A stretch of DNA of 64,000 bases from an uncultured Altererythrobacter sp. Lineage in GTDB: Bacteria > Pseudomonadota > Alphaproteobacteria > Sphingomonadales > Sphingomonadaceae. Shown one piece after another: positions 31,722 through 40,078 of this stretch. The DNA lies in assembly GCA_947492235.1 (NCBI GenBank), contig CANLLZ010000002.1:496001-560000 (forward strand), read 5' to 3'. Made by a program: the position numbers and the translations under genes. The notes beneath the pieces are model-generated. The model worked only from the letters and a program-made list of their open reading frames with translations. It was not told where the DNA came from and made no database searches. The stretch's first letter is position 1, and every line of letters begins with the position of its first letter.

Positions 31722-34070
31722 ATGGCATTTTGGCTGGCGAGCAAACGGCAAGGACAGGAAAGCGACTACATCCAGCGCTTCGATCCGCGGTTCTGGACGG
31801 TCAATTTTCCCCGTCCGATGATGGCCAGCGTCGTCACCACCGGCGCGGATTCGCTACGGGTCGATCTGGAGTTTCACAACGAGGGCGAGCTCGCCGGGCT
31901 GATCTGGGAGAGCGAAGACACGCTCGATCACCCGCTGCTCGGCTACGACACCAACCGCGATTATGCGCACACCGTGCTGCATTTCCGCTGGCGGTCGGGC
32001 GGTGTCATCGCGCTCGATGCGGTCAATGGCCCGACGCTGACCATCGAGGGCCGCGACGCTGCGGGCACTCCGCGCAGCTGGTATGTCCGGCTGTGGAACT
32101 ACGCCTCGGGCACGCCGGAGGATGCGCAGATCAGCCTGCCCTTCTCCTCGCTCCAATCGGGCTTCGTCCTGCCGGGCGAGGCGGTGCACCCCGCCGATAT
32201 CGACCGGATGTTCATCTCCTGCGTCCCGCCCGCTTTTGGGCAAGGGAGCGACCAGCCTTTGCCCGCACGGGCCGATGGCTGGGTGGAGCTGAGCGCGATA
32301 CGCTGCGAAGGCGAGCATGCCGTGCTGCCCATCGGCGATGTGATGCTGCCCGAACACGGGGAACGCATCGCCACAGCCTATGACGACAGTTTCAACCAGA
32401 CGCCCGAACGGCTGCTGCGCTCCATCATCGGCCTCGGCTACCGGGAGCGGCTGGTCCATTATGTCGGGATGAGCCATTTCTTCCGGCTGGAACGTGATGG
32501 CGACGATTTGCTGGTCGACCGGACGGGCACTCTGTGCACCCCCGCCAACCGCTGGCACGAGGCGTTCTTCGCAGCGTGCAAACAGGCGCGCATCAACCCG
32601 ATCGCCTCCCTCTCTTACGAGCTGTTTGCCGGGCATTGTCCGCTCGACTGGCAACAGCAGGACCGTCAGGGCAATTACGCCCGCACCGGCTGGGTCCCGC
32701 CTTCCGCGCTGCTTTCTCCGGCAAGCGCGCCCGCGATGGCGTATCTGCAATCCGTCGCCGCGCGGTTCGTCGCTTTGCAAGAGACCGCAGCTTTGCCGGT
32801 GCTGTTCCAGATCGGCGAGCCATGGTGGTGGATCATCCCCGCCACCGCCTCCATCTGCCTATACGACACGGCCATGCGCGCCATCATTCTGGCGGAATTC
32901 GGATCGCTCCCGCTGGTCGACGACATGACGGCGAGTTTCAATTTCCGCCAGAAACAGGTGCTCGATTTGGCAGGCACTGTGCTCGCGAATTCCACCGCCG
33001 CACTGGGACAGGCGGTGCGCGATGCGGCCAGCGGTCCGGCAGAGATCCTGCTGCTGGCCTTCACGCCGACCATTCTGGACCCTGCCATGCCCGAAGCACG
33101 GCGCGCCAATCTGCCGGTGGAGTGGGCCTTTCCCGCTTTCGACCGGCTCCAGCTCGAAGATTACGACTGGTTGACCGGCGGAGCCGACGGCCTGCGCAGG
33201 GCCGCTTACACATTTGTCGATCAGCGGCTCGGCTATCCGCTGGACCGGCAGGATTATCTCTCCGGCTTTGTGCTGCTTGCAGAAGATGCAGCGCGCTTCT
33301 GGCCGATCATCGACGCGGGTCTGGACGAAGCGCGGGAACGCGGCGTGGCCCAGCGCTATGTCTGGGCGCTGCCGCAGGTCGCGCGCGACGGATACACCCG
33401 ATTGCCCTTTCAGGAGGATGACACCATGCAGGCCTATGACGACGTTCTCTACCCGCTGGCTCTGGGCCGAGATGCCGGGGTCAGCCCGGAATTCTCGACC
33501 ACGGTTGCAGTGACCGCATCAGGCCATGAACGGCGCAGCTCGCTGTGGTCTGACGCGCGGCTCAGCTTCGATGTCGGGCCGGGCATCCGCAGCGAGAAGG
33601 AGCTGGGCACGCTGATCTCGTTCTTCCGCGCCCGGCGCGGGGCGGCGCGCGCTTTCCGTCTGTCCGATCCGTTCGATTTCAGCTCCAACGCCATGACCGG
33701 TACGCCCGGTCCGCTCGACCAGACCATCGCGACCGGCGACGGGCTGGCGGCGCGCTTCCCGCTGATCAAATCCTATGGTGCCAATTCCCCGAGCGGGTTC
33801 GACGAAGCGCAAATTCGCCGGATCACGCGCCCGCGTGCCGAGACGGTCCGTGTGGCCGTGGACGGGGCGGAAGTGACTGGCTGGAGCCTGCAAGCAGGCG
33901 GAGTGCTGCTGTTCGAGGAAGCACCGCCCCAAGGCGCGGCCATCACGGCAGGCTTCCTGTTCGATGTGCCGGTGCGCTTTGCCGAGGACAGGCTGGATGT
34001 GACGAGTGCCAATTATGCCGCCGGCGAGGCCCCGTCCGTCCCGCTGATCGAAGTGCGCGAGGCAGTATGA
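31722..34070 (+). CDS. GTA distal tail protein (g12) fused to a large N-terminal domain
   Basis: 782 residues from the ATG at 31722 (GGGAGG upstream), against about 211 for R. capsulatus g12. The last 214 residues (from M569, MQAYDDVLYPLALGRDAGVSPEF) are the DUF2460/Rcc01695-type distal tail domain. Residues 1-560 begin with a beta-rich part and continue into an alpha/beta region (IASLSYELFAG, VLFQIGEPWWWIIPATASICLYD, LLLAFTPTILDPAMP) that looks like a TIM barrel by alternation of strands and helices. A second start inside the gene is listed separately. Stop overlaps the hub gene as ATGA. Confidence 0.88.
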   Translation: MAFWLASKRQGQESDYIQRFDPRFWTVNFPRPMMASVVTTGADSLRVDLEFHNEGELAGLIWESEDTLDHPLLGYDTNRDYAHTVLHFRWRSGGVIALDAVNGPTLTIEGRDAAGTPRSWYVRLWNYASGTPEDAQISLPFSSLQSGFVLPGEAVHPADIDRMFISCVPPAFGQGSDQPLPARADGWVELSAIRCEGEHAVLPIGDVMLPEHGERIATAYDDSFNQTPERLLRSIIGLGYRERLVHYVGMSHFFRLERDGDDLLVDRTGTLCTPANRWHEAFFAACKQARINPIASLSYELFAGHCPLDWQQQDRQGNYARTGWVPPSALLSPASAPAMAYLQSVAARFVALQETAALPVLFQIGEPWWWIIPATASICLYDTAMRAIILAEFGSLPLVDDMTASFNFRQKQVLDLAGTVLANSTAALGQAVRDAASGPAEILLLAFTPTILDPAMPEARRANLPVEWAFPAFDRLQLEDYDWLTGGADGLRRAAYTFVDQRLGYPLDRQDYLSGFVLLAEDAARFWPIIDAGLDEARERGVAQRYVWALPQVARDGYTRLPFQEDDTMQAYDDVLYPLALGRDAGVSPEFSTTVAVTASGHERRSSLWSDARLSFDVGPGIRSEKELGTLISFFRARRGAARAFRLSDPFDFSSNAMTGTPGPLDQTIATGDGLAARFPLIKSYGANSPSGFDEAQIRRITRPRAETVRVAVDGAEVTGWSLQAGGVLLFEEAPPQGAAITAGFLFDVPVRFAEDRLDVTSANYAAGEAPSVPLIEVREAV
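33412..33428 (+). promoter_or_regulatory. Internal ribosome binding site and ATG within g12
   Basis: AGGAGG at 33412-33417, eight bases, then ATG at 33426 in frame (M569). Translation from here would give a 214-residue protein that is exactly the conserved distal tail domain. Confidence 0.6.
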
Positions 34071-34888
34071 GCGGGCGGGTCTTCTTCGCGTCCGAACTGG
34101 AAGGTGTTGCGACTTTCTGGCGGATTTTACGCACCGACGGGGTCGCTCTGGGCTTTGTCAGCCATGACCGCGACATCACGTTTGATGGCATCCTTCACCG
34201 CGCCGCGCCCGGCATTCTGCCCGCCTCGCTGCGCAAAACCGAACGGATCGATGGCGACAGCGCAGAGATGCAGGGGCCGCTCGGCCATTGGAGCATTTCG
34301 GAAGAGGATTTGCAGCAGGGCCGGTACGACAATGCGCGGGTCGAAGTTGGCGCAGTCGACTGGGAAACAACCGAAAGCGCGACCCTGTTTCATGGCACGC
34401 TGGGCTCGGTCTCGCAGGAAGACGGGGCGTTCATCGCCGAGTTGCAATCCGCGAAAGCCGTGCTCGATACGGGCGAACCCGTGCGTACAAGCCCCTCCTG
34501 CCGCGCACAATTTTGCGGGCCGGGCTGCACTTTGTCTGCGGCACGGTTAACCCACCATGCCGAGATTACCGAGGCCGATGGCACAGCCGGATCGGTGCGC
34601 GTCTCCGTAACCGACGCGGCCTTGTTTGTGTCGGGCGAACTGCGTTGGCTGAGCGGCGCGCATATCGGCAAGAGGTGCGAAGTGCTCGGCATCGATAATG
34701 GATGGCTGAAGCTGGACGATCCTCCGCCTGGTCTGGTCGAAATGGTCGGAGCACCGGTCACCTTGCGAGAAGGCTGCGACCATACGCTCGCCACCTGCTC
34801 CACCCGCTTCGGCAATGCCGCCAATTTTCAGGGCGAGCCGTTCCTGCCCGGCAATGATCTGCTGGCCCGCTACGGCTCGCCAAGTTGA
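34067..34888 (+). CDS. GTA baseplate hub (g13), DUF2163
   Basis: 273 residues. DGVALGFVSHDRDITFDGILHRAAPGILPASL is the DUF2163 start. Four cysteines occur as SPSCRAQFCGPGC and later REGCDHTLATCSTRFGN, matching the residues that hold an iron-sulfur cluster in the R. capsulatus hub. That cluster is known for the family; here it is inferred from the cysteines. Starts within the g12 stop. Confidence 0.9.
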   Translation: MSGRVFFASELEGVATFWRILRTDGVALGFVSHDRDITFDGILHRAAPGILPASLRKTERIDGDSAEMQGPLGHWSISEEDLQQGRYDNARVEVGAVDWETTESATLFHGTLGSVSQEDGAFIAELQSAKAVLDTGEPVRTSPSCRAQFCGPGCTLSAARLTHHAEITEADGTAGSVRVSVTDAALFVSGELRWLSGAHIGKRCEVLGIDNGWLKLDDPPPGLVEMVGAPVTLREGCDHTLATCSTRFGNAANFQGEPFLPGNDLLARYGSPS

Positions 34889-34895
34889 GCGCGCA

Positions 34896-35330
34896 ATGAG
34901 CGAAAAGGGCGAAGCACTCGCCGCCGCCGCCGCACGACTGATAGGCACGCCCTTCCGCCTCCACGGTCGCGATCCGGCCACAGGGCTCGATTGTGTCGGC
35001 CTGATCGAGGCCGCCATGCGGGGCGCGGGCTATGCGCTCGACACGCCGCTTTCTTACCGGCTCCGTAATGCCTCCATTGCACCGCTCCTAAACGCACTGG
35101 GCGAGGTCCCGGCGCAGCGCACTGACGAGCCGGAGTTTCCCGATCGCACCGGCGACATCGTCCTGTGCGCGCTAGGTTCGGGCCAGCACCACCTGCTGAT
35201 TATCGAGCATTCCAGCATGCGGCGATCCTCGCAAGTCTCCTTCATTCACGCCCATGCGGGCCTTCGCCGCGTGGTTCGCACGCCCGGCACACCGCCATGG
35301 CCTGCCCTCGCGCGGTGGCGCTTCGACTGA
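34896..35330 (+). CDS. GTA NlpC/P60-type cell wall peptidase (g14)
   Basis: 144 residues from the ATG at 34896. GTPFRLHGRDPATGLDCVGLIEAAMRGAG holds the catalytic Cys; the His is in SGQHHLLIIEH. Sits at the tail tip and is expected to cut peptide cross-links for DNA entry. The gap to g13 is seven bases. Confidence 0.9.
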   Translation: MSEKGEALAAAAARLIGTPFRLHGRDPATGLDCVGLIEAAMRGAGYALDTPLSYRLRNASIAPLLNALGEVPAQRTDEPEFPDRTGDIVLCALGSGQHHLLIIEHSSMRRSSQVSFIHAHAGLRRVVRTPGTPPWPALARWRFD

Positions 35331-35354
35331 ACCAGCCAAAGGACACCCCGGTAT

Positions 35355-37550
35355 ATGGCAACGCTTCTTCTTACCGCCGTCGGCACTGCGCTGGGCGGGC
35401 CGCTTGGCGGCGCACTCGGCGCGCTGGCCGGTCGCCAGATCGACAGCGCCATTATCGGCACCGGCACCCGCGAAGGGCCGCGCCTCAAGGAGCTGGATGT
35501 CACCACCTCCAGCTATGGCAATCCGGTGGCCCGCCATTACGGCACCTCGCGCAGCGGCGGGACGATCATCTGGGCCACCGAACTTGTGGAAAGCAGCGAG
35601 AGCAGCGGCGCCGGAAAGGGCCAGCCGGGCACCACGACCTACAGCTATTCCAGTTCCTTCGCCGTGGCGCTTTCCAGCAGCCCGATCGAGAGCGTCGGGC
35701 GCATCTGGGCCGATGGCAATCTGCTGCGCGGGGCCGCCGGTGATCTGAAGACTGGCGGCACTTTCCGGCTGCATAAGGGCTTTGCCGATCAGAACACCGA
35801 CCCGCTGATCGCCTCTGCCGAAGGCCCGTCCGCCCCGGCCTTTCGCGGACTTGCCTATGCGGTGTTCGAGGATTTGCAGCTGGGCGATTTCGGCAATCGC
35901 ATCCCCGCCCTGACCTTTGAAATCGTTGCCGGTTCCGGCGATGTCCGGCTGACGCAGCTGACCAGCCCTACGCCTGCCTCGCTTCCTGAACCGGTCGAAG
36001 CCGATGGCGTTTTCGCGGGCCTTGCCGGGTATGCGGCAGAAACAGGGTCGTTGGCGCAGCATTTTGAAACGGTCGGTCAATTGTATCCACTAGCCTTTGA
36101 TGCCTCGGGCGACAGGCTGTCGATTGCGCAGGTTTCCCGTCTCGGTGCGGACACCGCCCTGCCCCTTCCGCAGGACCGCGTTGCTGCATGGGATGGCCAG
36201 GATTACGGACAGGCCGGAGGTCTGGCTACGCAGCGTGCCGACGGCGCACGGGCCACAATTGCCGGGGTAAGGCACTACGATCCGGCGCGCGACTACCAAC
36301 CGGGCGTCCAGCGGCTCGATGGGCGCGCGGCCAGTGGGCGCGCCTCCATTGTGGAGTTTCCCGCCACGATTGCGGCCCCGGCGGCCAAGGTGCTGACCGC
36401 GCAGGCTGCACGGCGCGGCGCGGCTACCGCAGAGACGATTGCCTGGCGGATGGCCGAGCTCGACCCTGCGATCCGCCCCGGCCAATTGGTCACATTGCCC
36501 GGCCGCGCAGGCCATTACCGCGTGCTCGCATGGGAATGGCGGGAGCGCGCGGTCGAGCTTGAACTGGTCCGGCATTCTTTCCCCGACGGAGCCATCGCGG
36601 CCACCGATCCGGGCCGCATTTCTTTGCCGGGCGATGTGCAGGCCGGACCGACGACCCTGTCCGCCTTTGGCTTGCCGTGGGATGGCAATGGCAGCGCGGG
36701 GACTGCACAGATGTTTGCCGCCGTCACCACCGGCTCGTCTTCTGCCAGAGCCTCGCTGTTCACCGTTCAAGACAACGGATTGGAGCCCGCAGGCTCCGCC
36801 CGGGGCGATGCGCTGCAAGGCACATTGGCCGCGCCGCTCGGCCCGTCGCGAGCCCTGCGATTCGAACCCAATGCCTCGCTGGAAGTGGCTTTTACTGGGC
36901 CGGACACCCGGCTGGCCCCCGCCACCATGCAGGACTTGGCGGGCGGCGCGAATCGTCTGCTGGTTGGCGCCGAGATCGTGCAGTTTGCTGTGCCCGTACC
37001 GCTCGGCGGCGGGCAGTGGCGGCTGGAAGGACTGCTACGCGGTCGCGGCGGAACGGAGGCGGCGGCGATGGCAGGCCACAGCGGTGGCGCGCTGGCCGTG
37101 CTGCTGGATGAACGCCTGGTGTCGCTCGATCCCGCGCTAGCCAGCAACGCCGATCCCGCCATCGCTGCCAGCGGGCTGGGCGATGCAGAGCCAGTGGTCG
37201 CTGACATTGCCCGGCCCGGCTCTTCGCTGCACCCGCTGACGCCTGTTCACGGGCAGGCCTATCGGGCTGGCGATGGTGGCCTCACCCTGTGCTGGACCCG
37301 CCGCGCGCGCGGCGCATGGGTCTGGCGTGACGCTGTCGATGTTCCTTTGGTCGAGGAAACCGAAAGCTATCTGGTCGGGATTGGCCCCGTGGATGCGCCC
37401 GTGGTCAGCTGGGAGGTCAGCGAACGACGGCTCGATCTCTCTGCCGCCGAGGTGAGCGAGCTTTCTGCAGCCCATGCGGGAAAAACCCTGTGGGTTCAGC
37501 AGCAAGGCACCTTCGCCCGCTCCACTCCGCTAACCCTCACCACACTTTAG
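35355..37550 (+). CDS. GTA tail-tip protein (g15, megatron), short form
   Basis: 731 residues, against about 1300 in R. capsulatus. Gly-rich hydrophobic start (LLLTAVGTALGGPLGGALGALAGRQIDSAI), then LKELDVTTSSYGNPVARHYGTSRSGGTIIWATEL, FADQNTDPLIAS and AFRGLAYAVFEDLQLGDFGNRIPALTFEI, the conserved phage tail segments. The C-terminal half contains RLLVGAEIVQFAVPVPLGGGQWRLEGLLRGRGGTE. No TIM-barrel glycosidase-like region is present. It likely binds or penetrates the recipient envelope. Confidence 0.88.
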   Translation: MATLLLTAVGTALGGPLGGALGALAGRQIDSAIIGTGTREGPRLKELDVTTSSYGNPVARHYGTSRSGGTIIWATELVESSESSGAGKGQPGTTTYSYSSSFAVALSSSPIESVGRIWADGNLLRGAAGDLKTGGTFRLHKGFADQNTDPLIASAEGPSAPAFRGLAYAVFEDLQLGDFGNRIPALTFEIVAGSGDVRLTQLTSPTPASLPEPVEADGVFAGLAGYAAETGSLAQHFETVGQLYPLAFDASGDRLSIAQVSRLGADTALPLPQDRVAAWDGQDYGQAGGLATQRADGARATIAGVRHYDPARDYQPGVQRLDGRAASGRASIVEFPATIAAPAAKVLTAQAARRGAATAETIAWRMAELDPAIRPGQLVTLPGRAGHYRVLAWEWRERAVELELVRHSFPDGAIAATDPGRISLPGDVQAGPTTLSAFGLPWDGNGSAGTAQMFAAVTTGSSSARASLFTVQDNGLEPAGSARGDALQGTLAAPLGPSRALRFEPNASLEVAFTGPDTRLAPATMQDLAGGANRLLVGAEIVQFAVPVPLGGGQWRLEGLLRGRGGTEAAAMAGHSGGALAVLLDERLVSLDPALASNADPAIAASGLGDAEPVVADIARPGSSLHPLTPVHGQAYRAGDGGLTLCWTRRARGAWVWRDAVDVPLVEETESYLVGIGPVDAPVVSWEVSERRLDLSAAEVSELSAAHAGKTLWVQQQGTFARSTPLTLTTL

Positions 37551-37592
37551 CCTCCTCCATATGCCGAGCTTCCCCCATCAAAGGATAACCCG

Positions 37593-38042
37593 ATGACCCA
37601 GCCCATAACCTACACCTCGCGCACCGCCCGATTCGATTTGCCTCTGCTGTTCGCCGGACAGGCGCAGAAGGAGTTCACCGTCAACGACGCGCTGACCCGG
37701 ATTTCCGCGGTGCTGCATATGACAGTGGGGGGCGAATCGGACACGCCGCCTTCCACCGCGGAGGAAGGCGAATGCTGGCTTGTGGCTCCATCGGCAACCG
37801 GCAGCTGGGAAGGCCATGATGGGTCGGTCGCGTGCCGGATTGATGATGCTTGGGCGTTTGTGGAGCCGGTCATCGGCCAGCGCTGCTATGACACATCGGC
37901 CGAAGCAACATTGTTCTACGACGGTGCGTGGCAGCGCCCACAAGGCCCGGCTGCAATCGATGGTGGCGCAACGCAGGACACCGAAGCACGGGCGGCCATC
38001 GCCGATCTCGTGGCCGCATTGGAGCAATCGGGAATCATCTGA
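37593..38042 (+). CDS. DUF2793 protein, last gene of the GTA cluster
   Basis: 149 residues. FDLPLLFAGQAQKEFTVNDALTRISAVLH and EEGECWLVAPSATGSWEGHDGSVACRIDDAWAFVEPVIGQRCYD are the DUF2793 signature, found with tail fibre or tail-tip genes of alphaproteobacterial phages and GTAs. AAAGGA precedes the ATG. The C-terminal helix might mediate attachment to the fibre. The 222-base gap that follows (38043-38264) shows no clear terminator and probably holds the ompA promoter. Confidence 0.83.
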   Translation: MTQPITYTSRTARFDLPLLFAGQAQKEFTVNDALTRISAVLHMTVGGESDTPPSTAEEGECWLVAPSATGSWEGHDGSVACRIDDAWAFVEPVIGQRCYDTSAEATLFYDGAWQRPQGPAAIDGGATQDTEARAAIADLVAALEQSGII

Positions 38043-38264
38043 ATCGACTTGTTTTCGCAGAAATCGAAAATCGCTGGAACTTCGCTGGTGATGCGCCGTT
38101 AGCACCCCACAGGACGGAGAATTCAGGCATTTTGTGGCGCAAGACAGCCAATCGCGGCATTCTTGCAACACTATCACATGGATGTTTGCTTGCTTCGCCT
38201 TTGTTCAAAAGTTAGATGAGGGGCCTCTTGGTGGCTCCATTTCGCTTTAAAAGGGGAATTTGTA

Positions 38265-39392
38265 ATGCGGAAACTCGTCATTGGAATGGCGATGGCATCG
38301 ACGGCACTCACTGTGCCGGCCCATGCCCGCGAAGATGCGTGGTACGTCGAATTCGACGGCGGCGTGACTGTTATGCAGGACATCGATCTGGACATTAATG
38401 GCCAGGCCGACGATCTGACACTCGGTCACGACGAAGGTTTCGATTTCGGCGGTATCGTCGGTTACGACTTCGGCGGCGTTCGCCTCGAAGCCGAAGCCAG
38501 CTATCGTGAAGCTGACATCGAAGGTGTCACTGTCGGCAACCGTGGTTTTCCCGGTGGCGGCACGAATGGTACCGGTTTCGTTTCGAACGGTATCTATCCT
38601 GCCAACGGCAGCACGAGCTCGCTGAGCTTCATGATCAACGCTCTCGCAGACTTCGGTCCCGATGACGGCCTTCAGGCATTCATCGGTGGTGGTCTGGGCG
38701 TAGCTCGCACCGACATCGGCGCGACGATCAACACGAACGTTCCTGACGGCTTCGACGATTCGGACACCGGCTTCGCTTACCAGCTGCTCGCTGGTGTGCG
38801 CGCTCCGCTGACCGACACGATCGACGTTGGCCTGAAGTATCGCATGTTCACCGCACAGGGCGTGTCCGTACTGGACCGTGCTGGCCGGACGAACAGCGCG
38901 CAGTCGCGTTCGCACTCCCTTCTGGGTACGCTGGCGTTCAACTTCGGTGCGGCTCCGCCGCCTCCGCCTCCGCCTCCGCCGCCCCCACCGCCGCCTCCGC
39001 CGCCCCCGCCGCCTCCGCCACCGCCTCCGCCGGTCGCTGAGTGCAACACGGGTCCGTACATCGTGTTCTTCAACTGGGATCAGTCGGATATCACGCCGGA
39101 AGCAGCAACGATCCTGAACAACGCGGTTTCGGCATACGCCAATTGCGGCACGGCTTCGGTCATGCTGGCAGGCCACACCGACCGTTCGGGCAGCGTGCAG
39201 TACAACATCGGCCTGGCCGAGCGTCGTAACTCCTCGGTTACCGATTACCTGACGGGTCGCGGTATTCCGGGCATGCGGATCAGCAGCGAAGCCTTCGGCG
39301 AATCGCAGCCCCGCGTTCCGACCGCAGACGGTGTTCGCGAACTGCAGAACCGCCGCGTGGAAATCACTTACGGTCCGGGTTCGGGCATGTAA
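38265..39392 (+). CDS. OmpA-type outer membrane protein with a 26-proline linker
   Basis: 375 residues. Signal peptide (residues 1-21, cleaved after AHA), an eight-stranded beta-barrel region (WYVEFDGGVTVMQDIDLDINGQ through GTLAFNFGA), a linker of 26 consecutive prolines coded by mixed CCN triplets (38955-39032), and an OmpA C-terminal peptidoglycan-binding domain (YIVFFNWDQSDITPEA, LAGHTDRSGSVQYNIGLAERRNSSVTDYL, NRRVEI). Links the outer membrane to the cell wall. AAGGGGA upstream. A strong terminator follows. Confidence 0.93.
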   Translation: MRKLVIGMAMASTALTVPAHAREDAWYVEFDGGVTVMQDIDLDINGQADDLTLGHDEGFDFGGIVGYDFGGVRLEAEASYREADIEGVTVGNRGFPGGGTNGTGFVSNGIYPANGSTSSLSFMINALADFGPDDGLQAFIGGGLGVARTDIGATINTNVPDGFDDSDTGFAYQLLAGVRAPLTDTIDVGLKYRMFTAQGVSVLDRAGRTNSAQSRSHSLLGTLAFNFGAAPPPPPPPPPPPPPPPPPPPPPPPPPPVAECNTGPYIVFFNWDQSDITPEAATILNNAVSAYANCGTASVMLAGHTDRSGSVQYNIGLAERRNSSVTDYLTGRGIPGMRISSEAFGESQPRVPTADGVRELQNRRVEITYGPGSGM

Positions 39393-39419
39393 GTTTCGCA
39401 GCAGCGAAGAAAATGAAGA

Positions 39420-39446
39420 GGGGCCGGAGCAATCCGGCCCCTTTTT
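39420..39446 (+). terminator. Rho-independent terminator after the ompA-type gene
   Basis: GGGGCCGGA and TCCGGCCCC pair around a GCAA loop and are followed by TTTTT. Confidence 0.9.
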
Positions 39447-39484
39447 CGTTGTGTGGGCATAGTCTCCAGCGAAGGAATGCCCGC

Positions 39485-40072
39485 ATGACCATCCATACGA
39501 CCAAACCTAACAGCCTGCGCGCACCCGCATCCGCCACCGCATCCGCTATTGCCAAGGCTTCGGTTGCAGCCACGATGGCCCTTGCGCTCACCGCTTGTCA
39601 GTCGATTGACCAGATCCCGACAGAGCGCGTCGCCTCGGCCCGGCTGACATTGGCCAATGGCGTTCCTGCGGGAACCGCGCAGCTCCTCGCCAATGGCAAT
39701 ACGCTCACCCTCGCAATCGCCGCCACCGGCATCACACCCGGTGAGCATGGCTTTCACCTGCACACGGTGGGCGAGTGCAAGCGTCCGGACTTCACCTCCG
39801 CCGGAGGTCATTTAAACCCGACCAATGAAGGGCACGGGCTCGACGATGACGATGGCAGCCATTTGGGCGACCTGCCCAATCTCTCGGTACCCTCGTCAGG
39901 CACGGTGACCACGACGGTCGATTTGCGCGGCAGCCGCGCCGAAATCGAAGGCTACATCTTCGATACCGACGGAACAGCCGTGATAATCCACGCCGACCCC
40001 GATGACGGGACCAGCGAGCCTTCAGGCAATGCGGGCCCCCGCATCGCCTGCGGCGTCCTCACAAAAAGCTAG
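39485..40072 (+). CDS. sodC: Cu-Zn superoxide dismutase, lipoprotein
   Basis: Detoxifies superoxide in the periplasm. 195 residues from the ATG at 39485; the upstream frame to 39413 lies in the terminator. Lipoprotein signal with lipobox LTAC. Metal ligands in HGFHLHTVGEC, SAGGHLNP, GHGLDDDDGSHLGDLPN and VIIHADPDDG; NAGPRIACGV with the active-site Arg and disulfide Cys ends it. Convergent with the MFS gene, six bases apart. Confidence 0.95.
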   Translation: MTIHTTKPNSLRAPASATASAIAKASVAATMALALTACQSIDQIPTERVASARLTLANGVPAGTAQLLANGNTLTLAIAATGITPGEHGFHLHTVGECKRPDFTSAGGHLNPTNEGHGLDDDDGSHLGDLPNLSVPSSGTVTTTVDLRGSRAEIEGYIFDTDGTAVIIHADPDDGTSEPSGNAGPRIACGVLTKS

Positions 40073-40078
40073 TCTAAC

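Noticed and set aside
38777-39073. A polyglycine-containing open frame on the minus strand
   Set aside because: It is the reverse complement of the polyproline linker of the OmpA-type protein.
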